Of a stretch of DNA of 64,000 bases, positions 8,636 to 17,741 are shown piece after piece. Numbering within the stretch: position 1 is the stretch's first letter; the number at the start of each line of letters is the position of its first letter. The notes under the pieces were generated by a model. It did not search any database. It was given only the letters and a program-made list of their open reading frames with translations, and was not told the origin of the DNA. The DNA is from Sanguibacter gelidistatuariae. GTDB taxonomy: Bacteria; Actinomycetota; Actinomycetes; Actinomycetales; Cellulomonadaceae. The stretch spans positions 124,001 to 188,000 of the forward strand of contig NZ_FMYH01000001.1 of assembly GCF_900096585.1 (NCBI RefSeq). Direction: 5' to 3'. The position numbers and the translations under genes are program-made.

Positions 8636-8676
8636 GGTGAATGCGCGTTCACCGTCCAGTGAACGCCCGTTCACTG
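8636..8676. promoter_or_regulatory. Twin palindromic operators of the TetR/MFS operon
   Basis: Two related palindromes sit 22 bp apart: GGTGAATGCGCGTTCACC at 8636-8653 and CAGTGAACGCCCGTTCACTG at 8657-8676, the second with perfect 9-bp arms around CC. They share GTGAA-N6-TTCAC. They directly precede the exporter start, as expected for a TetR repressor binding as two dimers on one promoter. Confidence 0.75.
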
Positions 8677-8721
8677 AGATGCGCAACTCGCAGGCCGCCT
8701 CATGGACGACGACGGAAGCTG

Positions 8722-8784
8722 GTGAGCATCCCGGTCTACGAACCCGACGGCACGACGGTGATCGGCGAGTTCCACTTTGGATAA
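8722..8784 (+). pseudogene. Possible gene-end remnant or very short peptide
   Basis: A GTG-started frame encodes SIPVYEPDGTTVIGEFHFG and a stop. It looks like the tail of a larger protein rather than random codons, but no upstream coding continues in frame and no ribosome site is seen. It may be residue of a deleted gene between the TetR and MerR units. Confidence 0.2.
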
Positions 8785-8823
8785 CCCTATTCCTCGATCC
8801 CGCTCGAGGTGTTGAATGGACGC

Positions 8824-9222
8824 ATGGACCTATCCATCGCCGAGGCCGCCGAGCGGACCGGGTTGACCGTGCACACCCTGCGCTACTACGAGCGCGACGG
8901 CCTGCTGCTGCGCGGCGTCGACCGCTCGGCCACGGGCCACCGCCGCTACACCGACGATGACATCCGCTGGATCGTGCTGCTCACCCGGCTGCGGTCAACC
9001 GGCATGCCGATCCGCGAGGTCAGCCGGTATGCCGCGCTCGTCCGCGAGGGGGACGGCAACGAGCAGGCCCGCCTGGACATCTTGCGGGCGCACCGGCAGA
9101 ACGTGCTCACCCAGCTGGCCGAGGTGACCGAGCACCTAGGGGCGATCGAACGCAAGATCGGGATCTATGTCGACCGAATTGAGAATCCCTTGACTTCGAG
9201 TGCACTCGAAGGAGTTGGCTGA
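8824..9222 (+). CDS. MerR family transcriptional regulator
   Basis: A 132-residue regulator with the MerR winged helix-turn-helix at 3-70 ([23 protein letters not shown]) and a short dimerisation helix. There are no metal-binding cysteines, so it belongs to the organic-effector group that often sits beside aldo-keto reductases. The last codons contain the promoter and dyad for the next gene (9190-9220), which is the classic MerR target arrangement. The ATG at 8824 is used; an in-frame GTG at 8809 is possible. Confidence 0.88.
   Translation: MDLSIAEAAERTGLTVHTLRYYERDGLLLRGVDRSATGHRRYTDDDIRWIVLLTRLRSTGMPIREVSRYAALVREGDGNEQARLDILRAHRQNVLTQLAEVTEHLGAIERKIGIYVDRIENPLTSSALEGVG
9190..9220 (+). promoter_or_regulatory. 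MerR-type promoter with dyad operator
   Basis: The -35 TTGACT (9190-9195) is followed by a 19-bp spacer that holds the palindrome CTTCGAGTGCACTCGAAG (9194-9211), then a poor -10 TTGGCT (9215-9220). The long spacer with a central dyad is the hallmark of MerR-activated promoters. Transcription would begin at or next to the ATG at 9228, so the mRNA may be leaderless. Confidence 0.75.
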
Positions 9223-9227
9223 GGCTC

Positions 9228-10247
<1,020 letters not shown>

Positions 10248-10249
10248 CC

Positions 10250-10312
10250 CCACCCCGCTCCCGCCCCTCCGCTGGGGCGTGGTCGGGTGGCGGGAGGTTG
10301 GGGGTGGGAGAC
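10250..10312. terminator. Imperfect GC-rich inverted repeat after the reductase gene
   Basis: CCCACCCCGCTCCCGCC and GGCGGGAGGTTGGGGGTGGG can pair around a loop with mismatches. It lies immediately after the aldo-keto reductase stop and before the next gene. There is no T-tract, so it is a modest terminator candidate. Confidence 0.4.
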
Positions 10313-10321
10313 GATGGGGTC

Positions 10322-10783
10322 ATGTCCTTTGAAACCGGCTCGGCTGCCCCCGTCGTCGCCCCACCGTCCGCGCCCCGGACGGTGGGGCGGTGGGCGCTCG
10401 GCGCGTTCCTGGTGTTTGCCGGGGTGAGCCACCTGACCTTCGCCCGCTCCGAGTTCCTCGCCCAGGTGCCCGGCTGGGTTCCTCTCGACCCGGACACCGT
10501 CGTGCTCGTCTCGGGGGTCATGGAGATCTCCCTCGGCGGGGCGCTGATCGTGCTCCCGGGCCAGCGGGTGCAGGTCGGCTGGCTCGTCGCGGCCTTCTTC
10601 GTGGCGGTCTTCCCCGGCAACATCTCCCAGCTCCTCACGCACACCGACGCCTTTGGCCTCGACTCCGACCGGGCCCGCGCCGTCCGCCTGGTCTTCCAGC
10701 CGCTGCTCGTCGTGTGGGCGCTGTGGTCGACGGGCGCGTGGGCCGCATGGCGCTCGGGGAAGGCTCAGAGCACCCGCGCATAG
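10322..10783 (+). CDS. DoxX-like membrane protein
   Basis: A 153-residue protein with four predicted membrane segments (from about 27, 65, 92 and 130) and a conserved-looking pattern of FLVFAGVSHLTFAR, VSGVMEISLGG and FPGNISQ. This fits the small DoxX/DoxD-like integral membrane family. The ATG at 10322 follows a short leader. The last 19 bases overlap the convergent monooxygenase gene. The function is unclear. Confidence 0.72.
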   Translation: MSFETGSAAPVVAPPSAPRTVGRWALGAFLVFAGVSHLTFARSEFLAQVPGWVPLDPDTVVLVSGVMEISLGGALIVLPGQRVQVGWLVAAFFVAVFPGNISQLLTHTDAFGLDSDRARAVRLVFQPLLVVWALWSTGAWAAWRSGKAQSTRA

Positions 10784-11055
10784 TGCTCGACGACGGGGAA
10801 CGGCTCGTAGAACCGGTGCAGCAATTCACGCCACCGGCCGTACTGCGCCGATCCCCGGAAGCCCTCGGTGTGGTCCTCGAGCCGCTCCCACTCCACCAGC
10901 AGCAGGTACGTGCTCGGCGACTCGATCGACCGGGACAACGACAGCCCACCGAATCCCGGCATGGCGGCGATGATCTCCCGTGCCTGCGCGAAGGCAGCCT
11001 CGAACGCCTCCTCGCGACCAGGGATGACAGGTAACAGCGCGTGCTCGGTGATCAT
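10765..11055 (-). CDS. Antibiotic biosynthesis monooxygenase (ABM) domain protein
   Basis: A 96-residue protein, the normal length for a single ABM/dimeric alpha-beta barrel domain: EHALLPVIPGREEAFEAAFAQA, GFGGLSLSRS, STYLLLVEWERLEDHTEGFR, then W-R. Such small proteins are cofactor-free monooxygenases or haem/quinone-related enzymes, and many are uncharacterised. It stands alone, convergent with the DoxX-like gene. Confidence 0.8.
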   Translation of the reverse strand: MITEHALLPVIPGREEAFEAAFAQAREIIAAMPGFGGLSLSRSIESPSTYLLLVEWERLEDHTEGFRGSAQYGRWRELLHRFYEPFPVVEHYARVL

Positions 11056-11153
11056 CCCTCGATGATGCCAGCCCCCGGTCAGCCCCCGCACCTCCCCCTG
11101 AGTGCGGGAGATTGGCTGGACAAATCGCCGGGCAGGCAGCCGTTCGGCCGCAC

Positions 11154-12452
11154 TCAGCGAGTGGGGGCGGGACTCAGTGGCCGGGGGTGGTCGGGAGTGG
11201 CAGGGACGAAGACTGGGGCGGTTGCGGCGACGGTGAGGGTGACCTGGGTTCCCGGGGACCACAGCGCTGCACCGTGGGCTACCGCGGCGCAGCGCTGGAT
11301 GCCGTCGCCCAAGTCGGCGTCGACGACCACCTCGGTGTAGCCGCGGCGGAACGCCGCACTCACCACGACGCCCGAGAAGGCAGCGGCACCTGGCCCTGCA
11401 CCCGTCGCTGTCCATCCGGCCGACGCCGTGCCGCTGGCCGACGTCGCGTTCCCACCAGCACCAGCACCAGCACCAGCACCAGCCGACGCGATCAGCCCCT
11501 GCGGCCCGATCGCGAGCCACCCGCCGTCAGCCGGGATGAACGCCTGGTACCCGAGGAACTCCGCGACCTCGCGACTCGCCGGAGCCGCCCACAGCCGCGA
11601 CGGCTCGTCGACCTGGAGCAGTCGCCCGCCCGACATGACGGCCACCCGGTCGGCAACCGTGAAGGCTTCGTCATGGTCGTGCGTGACGAACAGCGCCGTC
11701 GTCCCGGTGGCCACGAGCGCGGCGCGCAGGTCCCCCGCGAGGCGTTCGCGCAGCGCCCGGTCGAGCGCGGAGAGCGGCTCGTCGAGGAGCAGCAGCTGCG
11801 GCTGGGGGGCCAGCGCCCGCGCGAGCGCGACCCGCTGCCGCTCCCCACCGGACATGGTCGCGACCGAACGACTCTCGCTCCCCGGGAGCCCGACGACGTC
11901 CAGCAGCTCCGCGACGCGCGCGCGCCGGGAGGCCTTGGGCATCCCGTGCATGCGCAGCCCGTACTCGACGTTGCCGGCCACGTTGCGGTGGGCGAAGAGC
12001 TGGCCGTCCTGGAACATCAGGCCGAAACCGCGCAGGTGCACCGGCACGGACCCGACGTCGGCGCCGTCCCAGAGCACCCGCCCCCCGGCGACCGGCTCGA
12101 GCCCGGCGACGGCGCGCAGCAGGCTCGACTTGCCGCAGCCGGACGGCCCGAGCAGCGCCATAACCTCCCCGGGGGCGACCGTGAGGTCGACGTGGTTGAC
12201 CGCCGTCACGGTCCCGGCCGACCCGCGGCCGGTCCGCGCCGCCGGATACGTGACGACCACGTCCTCGATCCGAAGCCCGGCAGTCGCGCGCGAGCCCGCC
12301 TGCGACTCGCTCGCCGTCCGACCGGTCGCTCGCTCGTCACCCTGCCCGCGCCCCTGCGCAGCCGGCGCGTCCTGCGCGGGCCGGGCACCGGCGTCGGGCA
12401 GGGCGGACACCGCGCCGGATATCGCGGCGATCTCGTGATCGATGGCTGCCAT
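11154..12452 (-). CDS. thiQ: Thiamine ABC transporter, ATP-binding protein
   Basis: A 432-residue ABC ATPase. Walker A GPSGCGKS is at 102-109, the Q-loop is near 148, the signature SGGERQ is at 201-206, Walker B LLLLDE is at 220-225 and the H-loop is His258. An extra region of about 55 residues precedes the domain. The C-terminal TOBE-like part is reached through an Ala/Gly repeat encoded by a 6-bp tandem repeat. The ATG overlaps the permease stop. The gene is last in the riboswitch-controlled thiBPQ operon. Confidence 0.88.
   Translation of the reverse strand: MAAIDHEIAAISGAVSALPDAGARPAQDAPAAQGRGQGDERATGRTASESQAGSRATAGLRIEDVVVTYPAARTGRGSAGTVTAVNHVDLTVAPGEVMALLGPSGCGKSSLLRAVAGLEPVAGGRVLWDGADVGSVPVHLRGFGLMFQDGQLFAHRNVAGNVEYGLRMHGMPKASRRARVAELLDVVGLPGSESRSVATMSGGERQRVALARALAPQPQLLLLDEPLSALDRALRERLAGDLRAALVATGTTALFVTHDHDEAFTVADRVAVMSGGRLLQVDEPSRLWAAPASREVAEFLGYQAFIPADGGWLAIGPQGLIASAGAGAGAGAGGNATSASGTASAGWTATGAGPGAAAFSGVVVSAAFRRGYTEVVVDADLGDGIQRCAAVAHGAALWSPGTQVTLTVAATAPVFVPATPDHPRPLSPAPTR
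11450..11483. repeat. 6-bp tandem repeat (CACCAG)n inside thiQ
   Basis: About five units of CACCAG run in frame and encode alternating Ala-Gly in the linker between the ATPase domain and the C-terminal domain. The length can change without a frameshift. Confidence 0.7.
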
Positions 12453-14368
12453 CAGAACTCTCCTGTTCGTTCTCCGCGCAGTCGCTCGGCGAGGAGCATG
12501 ACGGTCGCTGTGATGAGGGCGAGGACGACCGACGCCGCGAGCGCCATGCCGTAGTTCTCCGCGCCGGGCTTGCCGATCAGCCGGAAGATGACGATCGGCA
12601 GGGTTGCGGTCTCGGGTCGGGCGAGGAAGGACGTCGCGCCGAACTCCCCGAGGGAGACGGCGAAAGCGAAGCCGATGGCCAGGCCGAGCGAGCGCGCAGC
12701 GATCGGCCAGTCGACCGTGGCGAGCACCCGTCCGGGCGGCGCACCGAGGGTCGCGGCGGCCTCGCGCTGGCGCGGGTCGATCGCGCGCAGCACCGGGAGC
12801 ACGGTGCGGACCACGAGCGGCGTTGCGACGACCGCCTGCGCGATCGGCACGAGCAGCCCGGATGTGCGGAGGTCGACATTCAGCCCGAGCGGCTTGTCGA
12901 GGGTGATGAGGAAGCCGAAGCCGACGGTCACCGCGGAGACGCCCAGCGGCAGCATGAAGACGGAGTCCATGACCGAGATCGCCCGCCGGGCCCGCGGCGC
13001 GCGCGGTCGCCGGCTCACCACGAGCGCGACAAGGCCGCCGACGACGAGCGCGATCACGGTCGCCCCCGCAGCCGTCCGCAGCGACGTCGCCGCCGCCTCC
13101 CACACCGTCACTGTGAGCGCATTCCTGCCGCCGGTCGTCCCCAGCGCCGCGTAGTTCCCCAGCCCCCAGCCCGACGCCGTGCGCAGCGACTTCGCCACCA
13201 AGTTGGCCAGCGGCCACGCGAGCAGCACCAGCACGACGACGGCCGTCACGAATGCCGGGAGGGCGTCGGCGCCGAACCATGCGCGACGCCGCGCACCGGC
13301 TCCGCGCGCACCGTCGCCAAGCGCACCGTCACCAAGCACACCCGCACCGCGGGAGCGCGAGCAGGAGCCCACGGCCGCCGTCGGGCGCCTAGTCCCGCGC
13401 AGTCGCAGCGGGTGCGTCGACCGCGTCGCCGCAGACAAGTTGAGCGCGTGCTCGCGCCGCGAACGCGCCCGCGAGGCGACCCACAGCGCGAGGGAGACGA
13501 TGACCAGCTGGGCGACGGAGAGGACCGCGGCCGTGCGCAGGTCGAGGAACTGGACGGTCTGCATCCAGATCTCGGTCTCGATGGTCCCGTACCGCTGCCC
13601 GCCGAGGACCAGCACGACCCCGAAGGCCGTCGCGCAGAAGAGGAACACGACGGCCGCGGCCGAGGCGATCGCCGGAGCCAGCGCCGGCAGCGTCACGGTC
13701 CGGAACGCGCAGGCCGGTGAGGCCCCGAGCGCCCGTGCGGCCTGCTCGGCCCGCGGGTCCAGGTGCTCCCACAGCCCCCCGACCGTACGCACCACGACCG
13801 AGTAGTTGAAGAAGACGAGCGCGGCGATGATCGCCGCGAACGTCCCGTCCCACCCGAGCCACCCCAGTGGCCCCGACTCGCTCAGCAAAGCCCGGAACGC
13901 CACCCCCACCACAACAGTCGGCAGCACGAACGGCACCGTCACCAACGCCCGGACAACCCCCTGCCCCCGAAAAGAGCACCGATACAGCACATAGGCCCCC
14001 GGCACCCCCAACCCCACAGACAGCACCGTCCCCAGCACCCCCTGCGCCAACGTCAACCCAACAATCCGCCAAGTCCGAGGCTGCGAAAAAACCTCAGCAA
14101 ACCCCCCAAGATCAAGCGCCCCCTCCACCCAGAACCCGCGCCCCACCAGCGCCGACACCGGCCACACAAAGAAGATCCCCAGGAACGCGACCGGAACGGC
14201 AACAGCCACCCCCCAAGCGACAATCCGCCCCCAACCCAACGACCGCGAAGCCGAGGGCGAGGGTGAGGGCGATGCCGGAGGCAAGGGTGAGGGCGATGCC
14301 GGAGGCAAGCCCGACGGCGAGGCCGAAGGCGAGCCCGTCCCCGTACGCGATGCCGAAGGCGAGCCCAC
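12452..14368 (-). CDS. thiP: Thiamine ABC transporter permease (fused two-domain)
   Basis: A 638-residue ThiP-type permease with two copies of the binding-protein-dependent permease domain. Each has an EAA loop (EQAARALGASPACAFRTVTL and EAAATLGAPPGRVLATV). A Ser/Pro-rich N-terminus, partly made of an in-frame 24-bp duplication, precedes the first membrane segment. I place the start at GTG 14368, which has GGGGAG nine bases upstream. Reading back to 14524 is possible but would run through a large hairpin. It overlaps thiQ by one base. Confidence 0.82.
   Translation of the reverse strand: MGSPSASRTGTGSPSASPSGLPPASPSPLPPASPSPSPSASRSLGWGRIVAWGVAVAVPVAFLGIFFVWPVSALVGRGFWVEGALDLGGFAEVFSQPRTWRIVGLTLAQGVLGTVLSVGLGVPGAYVLYRCSFRGQGVVRALVTVPFVLPTVVVGVAFRALLSESGPLGWLGWDGTFAAIIAALVFFNYSVVVRTVGGLWEHLDPRAEQAARALGASPACAFRTVTLPALAPAIASAAAVVFLFCATAFGVVLVLGGQRYGTIETEIWMQTVQFLDLRTAAVLSVAQLVIVSLALWVASRARSRREHALNLSAATRSTHPLRLRGTRRPTAAVGSCSRSRGAGVLGDGALGDGARGAGARRRAWFGADALPAFVTAVVVLVLLAWPLANLVAKSLRTASGWGLGNYAALGTTGGRNALTVTVWEAAATSLRTAAGATVIALVVGGLVALVVSRRPRAPRARRAISVMDSVFMLPLGVSAVTVGFGFLITLDKPLGLNVDLRTSGLLVPIAQAVVATPLVVRTVLPVLRAIDPRQREAAATLGAPPGRVLATVDWPIAARSLGLAIGFAFAVSLGEFGATSFLARPETATLPIVIFRLIGKPGAENYGMALAASVVLALITATVMLLAERLRGERTGEF
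14261..14308. repeat. Tandem 24-bp duplication in the thiP N-terminus
   Basis: Two perfect adjacent copies, 14261-14284 and 14285-14308, duplicate eight codons of the Ser/Pro linker ahead of the first membrane segment. The frame is kept. Confidence 0.8.
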
Positions 14369-14410
14369 CCCAGCCCACTCCCCGCTCCCCTGTGGTGACG
14401 TCCCTACGAA

Positions 14411-14499
14411 GGGAGGAGGCGGGGCGCCCGTCCCGGTGTGGTGGGCGTCAAGGCGCGACGAAGGAGCGCCCGGGCAGGACGGGCGCCCCGCCTCCTCCC
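14411..14499. repeat. Large inverted repeat between thiB and thiP
   Basis: Perfect 23-bp arms at 14411-14433 and 14477-14499 enclose a 43-base loop. It lies between the thiB stop and my proposed thiP start. Such intercistronic hairpins typically protect the binding-protein mRNA and lower permease expression. That role is inferred. Confidence 0.7.
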
Positions 14500-14527
14500 G
14501 CCCCACCCGAACACCAAGAAACACCAG

Positions 14528-15604
14528 CTACCCAATCACCGAAGCAGTCCAAGCCTTGATCCAAGAGTCCCGATCCTCAGAGATCAAAGCAGCATCCAAA
14601 CCAATAGGCTCAGCAGGCACCGGAGCAAAAGCAGCCCAATCAGCCGGCACAGAAACATCCCCATTCACCGGGTACATATACATCGACTCCGGAAGCTCAG
14701 ACTGGAACTCGTCCCCCAGCAAGAAGTCGATGAACTTCTGCGCCCCCACCGGGTTCGACCCGTTGGCCAGCACACCCGCGTACTCGACCTGCCGGAAGCA
14801 CGTGCCGAGCAGCGCCGCCGTCGTCGTGGACGCGCCGTCCTCGGTCACCGTGAAAGCCGGTGAGGACGCGTAGGACAGGACGATCGGACGGCTACCGTCC
14901 CCGCCCGCGCCGGTGAAGTCGGTGTAGTAGGCGTCTTCCCAGCCGTCGACGACCTTGAGGCCGTTGTCGGTGAGCTGCTTCCAGTAGTCGAGGTACCCGT
15001 CCTGGCCGAATGCGCCGATCGTGGCGAAGAGGAAGGCCAGCCCGGGGCTGGACGTCGCGGGGTTGGTGACGACCGTGAGGTCCTTGTACGCCGGCGTCGT
15101 GAGATCTGACAGGGTCGCGGCCGCGGCCACGCCGTGGTCGGCGAACCAGCCCGTGTCGATGTTCAGGCACACGTCGCCGTAGTCGATCGGGGTGAGCGAC
15201 CCGGCATCGTCGAGTAGCAGATCGCTCGCCGAGCCGGGCAGCGCAGGGGAGGTGTAGGGCGTGAAGACGCCCGCGTCGACGGCGCGCGAGGCGAAGGAGT
15301 TGTCGATTCCGAAGGCGACGTCCCCGAGCGGCGCATCGGTCGTGAGCACCAGCTTGTTGGCGAGCGCCCCGCCGTCCCCGGTCGTGATGAGGTTGAGCGT
15401 GAGCCCGCTCTCCTTCTCGAAGGCCGCCTTGGCCTCGTCGCTCATGGAGAAGGAGTCGTGGACGACGACGTCGAGCGTCGTGGGCGCCGGGCCGTCCGTC
15501 TCGGCGGGGCTGGCGCCGCAGGCGCCGAGCGCGAGGACCAGCCCGCCCGCGAGGGTGGTGGCAGCGAGACGGGTGAAGCGGCGTCGGGCAATGGTGGTGT
15601 TCAT
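14528..15604 (-). CDS. thiB: Thiamine ABC transporter substrate-binding lipoprotein
   Basis: A 358-residue periplasmic-type binding protein. The lipobox LGAC is at 26-29 (Cys29) after a Tat-like RRRF start. The mature part begins TTLDVVVHDSFSMSDEAKAAFEKESGL, as in the ThiB/Tbp family. It is the first gene of thiBPQ, with AGGAGG ahead of the ATG. A TPP riboswitch 60 bases upstream makes thiamine, TPP or a precursor the expected ligand and predicts repression when TPP is abundant. Confidence 0.9.
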   Translation of the reverse strand: MNTTIARRRFTRLAATTLAGGLVLALGACGASPAETDGPAPTTLDVVVHDSFSMSDEAKAAFEKESGLTLNLITTGDGGALANKLVLTTDAPLGDVAFGIDNSFASRAVDAGVFTPYTSPALPGSASDLLLDDAGSLTPIDYGDVCLNIDTGWFADHGVAAAATLSDLTTPAYKDLTVVTNPATSSPGLAFLFATIGAFGQDGYLDYWKQLTDNGLKVVDGWEDAYYTDFTGAGGDGSRPIVLSYASSPAFTVTEDGASTTTAALLGTCFRQVEYAGVLANGSNPVGAQKFIDFLLGDEFQSELPESMYMYPVNGDVSVPADWAAFAPVPAEPIGLDAALISEDRDSWIKAWTASVIG

Positions 15605-15665
15605 GGTGCTGCGTCCTCCTGGACTGATCGCCTCAGAAGGGGTTCCACGCTGGGCGTGGCGAGAT

Positions 15666-15756
15666 TCCCGACTCCCTACACCGGTGCTAACCGGATCAGG
15701 TTCGAGGGTCTGCGGTCTGGCCGCACTCTCAGCGCTGTGTGCGCTCCCCTGTCGTT
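15666..15756 (-). promoter_or_regulatory. TPP (thi-box) riboswitch
   Basis: Read on the minus strand, the thi-box conserved blocks occur in order: AGGGGAGC, GCTGAGAGTGCGG (CUGAGA motif), ACCCTCGAACCTGAT, CCGGTTAGCACCGG and GTGTAGGGAGT. Downstream, CCACGC-CCA-GCGTGG forms a small hairpin before the AGGAGG of thiB, so control may be at translation or by that hairpin. Confidence 0.95.
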
Positions 15757-15855
15757 CCCGACGAGTTTACCTCCGACCGGTGGTGTGCGGTCGCGCGCTG
15801 AGCCGACTAGCGTTAGGCGATCAGGGAAGACACCTGATCTAAACTCGGAGGAACC

Positions 15856-16128
15856 GTGGCCCAGGACCAGTCGATGCCCGTCAAGCTCGCAACACTCGCC
15901 GTGTCGTTCGGCGCCGGGTGGCTCGCCCAGAAGGCCGTCACGGCCCTGTGGACCAAGGCCACCGGGCACAACCCCGCATCCGTGGACGACGACGACGCGA
16001 CCCTGGTCAGCGTCGTCACCTTCGCCGCGGTCACCGGCGCGACGGCGGCCCTCACCAAGGTCCTCGCCTCACGCGGGACCGCGCGGGTGGCCCGCCGGAT
16101 GAGCGACCGCAAGGCCCTGGCTGCCTGA
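15856..16128 (+). CDS. DUF4235 family small membrane-associated protein
   Basis: A 90-residue protein with a GTG start and GAGGAA just upstream. The pattern KLATLAVSFGAGWLAQKAVTALW, followed by VTFAAVTGATAALTKVLASRGTARV, is that of actinobacterial DUF4235 proteins: two weakly hydrophobic helices and a basic tail. The function is unknown. Confidence 0.8.
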   Translation: MAQDQSMPVKLATLAVSFGAGWLAQKAVTALWTKATGHNPASVDDDDATLVSVVTFAAVTGATAALTKVLASRGTARVARRMSDRKALAA

Positions 16129-16239
16129 CCTTCTCGCAACCTGCCCACGCCACACCGATCGGGGGACTTCTCCCCATCGGAGCGAGGACGAGCATTGGGT
16201 ACTCTCGGTGGCGGAATTCGTGCAGGGGAGGGTGGCGGC

Positions 16240-16611
16240 GTGACCGAGGAAGATCTCGCGGAGCAGGTCCAGGACGCCCTTGCGTCCGCGCACCGGCAGG
16301 CCGCCCGTGCGCGGCGCGCCGCCGTGGAGATCGCGGAGCTGCGCGGGTCGGGCCGGTCCCCCGGCGGTGAGGTCACCGCCGCCGTCGACCACCGCGGGCT
16401 GGTCCAGGACGTGACGCTCGCCTCCGCGGCGATGCGCCTCGATGCCGCCGGTCTCCGCACCGCTGTGCTCGCCACGATCGCAGAGGCGGGGGCCGACCTG
16501 CGGGTCCAGGCCGCCGAGGCGACCCGCGGACTCGACATCGACCCACGCCTGCCGGCGGATCAGACCGAGGCCTTCGACCTCGCCGACCGTCTGCTGCGCG
16601 GCCCCCCGTGA
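16240..16611 (+). CDS. YbaB/EbfC-like nucleoid-associated domain protein
   Basis: A 123-residue protein: an N-terminal helix (EEDLAEQVQDALASAHRQAARARRA), then strands (GGEVTAAVDHRGLVQDVTL) and a closing helix. This is the YbaB/EbfC order found beside ESX-type genes in actinobacteria. The GTG at 16240 follows GGGGAGGG by eight bases and is preferred over a TTG 45 bases upstream. It overlaps the next gene by four bases, and that gene carries a similar domain at its C-terminus. Confidence 0.6.
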   Translation: MTEEDLAEQVQDALASAHRQAARARRAAVEIAELRGSGRSPGGEVTAAVDHRGLVQDVTLASAAMRLDAAGLRTAVLATIAEAGADLRVQAAEATRGLDIDPRLPADQTEAFDLADRLLRGPP

Positions 16612-17693
16612 CCGATACATACGGGATCGGGATCCTGTGCTCCCCGCTCCTAGGGATCCCCCCCTCCCGCGTCCAGGCCGACGCGAGCGCCGGCACCACC
16701 CGGATGCGGGACCTCGTGGATGCCACGGCGGACAACCTGGAGACCGCGACCGTGACGCAGGCGGTCGTGGATGCAGCGCGCAACGGCGACTGGATCGGGG
16801 TGAGCCTGGCTGGCGCCGGCATCGGCGTGCGGGAGGAGCCGACCGCGTTCATCACCGATCCGATCGGCGAGCTGCTCGCCAGCGGCGCGGCATTCCTCAT
16901 GGAGTATCTCGACCCGTTGCCCGCGATGCTCGACTCCATCGCCGGCCACCCGGGCGAGATCGACGCCTTCGCCGACGCCCTGCGCGGCACGTCGGCGTCG
17001 GCGTCGTGCAAGGGGACCGCCGGGGCCCTCACGGTCGCCAGCCAGATCGTCGCGACGGTGCGCTCGGTCGCCGGTGACCTCATTGCCGATCTCGTGGCCA
17101 AGGTCATCAAGTGGGTGGCGCAGACCCCCTGCACGGCCGGGCTCGGTGCCACGTGGGCGATCCCCGACGCCTGCGCCGCCGTGGCCGAGTGGGTCCTGCA
17201 CTTCAGCGGGTGGTTGAAGGATCTTGTCGCCTCGATCGGCCGCCTCGGCGAGCTGGTCACCGAGGCGAGCGGGGGACCCAAGGGGATCTCCGAGAAGGCT
17301 CAGGAGGTCGCGACCGCGCAGATCGACGCCTGGGTGGCCCAGGCCCAGCGGCAGGCCGGCGCGGCCCAGGCGCTGCGTGCCTCGATCGAGGCGCTCGAGG
17401 TGAGCCACTGGTCGCCGGGGCGCGAGGTGCACGTCGTCGTCGACCACGCCGGGCTGCTACGCGACATCGAGTTCTCCGACGGCGCGCTGGACCTGCCGCA
17501 CACGGACCTGTCTGGGCTCATCATGACGACCGTCCGCGAGGCCCGCGCCCTGCTGCGCACCGCCGCCGCCCAGGTGGCCGGCGAGCACGTCAGATCCAGC
17601 GACTCTCTCGCGCGCTCGCTCACCAAGGAGTACCGGACGATCTTCGCCGACGACGGCGTCGTGCCCGACGACGGACCGGGCGGCAAGGCCTGA
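16608..17693 (+). CDS. Helical (WXG/ESX-like) protein with C-terminal YbaB-like domain
   Basis: A 361-residue protein. Residues 1-230 are predicted helical with an NGDWIGVSLAGAG turn and a hydrophobic centre, resembling WXG100-superfamily effector backbones. Residues 265-330 (HWSPGREVHVVVDHAGLLRDIEF ... LIMTTVREARALLR) repeat the strand-helix pattern of the gene before it. The GTG start overlaps the upstream stop. There is no signal peptide. A paired role with the 123-residue protein is inferred; both are otherwise unknown. Confidence 0.5.
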   Translation: MTDTYGIGILCSPLLGIPPSRVQADASAGTTRMRDLVDATADNLETATVTQAVVDAARNGDWIGVSLAGAGIGVREEPTAFITDPIGELLASGAAFLMEYLDPLPAMLDSIAGHPGEIDAFADALRGTSASASCKGTAGALTVASQIVATVRSVAGDLIADLVAKVIKWVAQTPCTAGLGATWAIPDACAAVAEWVLHFSGWLKDLVASIGRLGELVTEASGGPKGISEKAQEVATAQIDAWVAQAQRQAGAAQALRASIEALEVSHWSPGREVHVVVDHAGLLRDIEFSDGALDLPHTDLSGLIMTTVREARALLRTAAAQVAGEHVRSSDSLARSLTKEYRTIFADDGVVPDDGPGGKA

Positions 17694-17741
17694 CTCTCGT
17701 TCCGGTGATCAGAAACCAGGAGGGTCAGGCCACCGAGCGCA

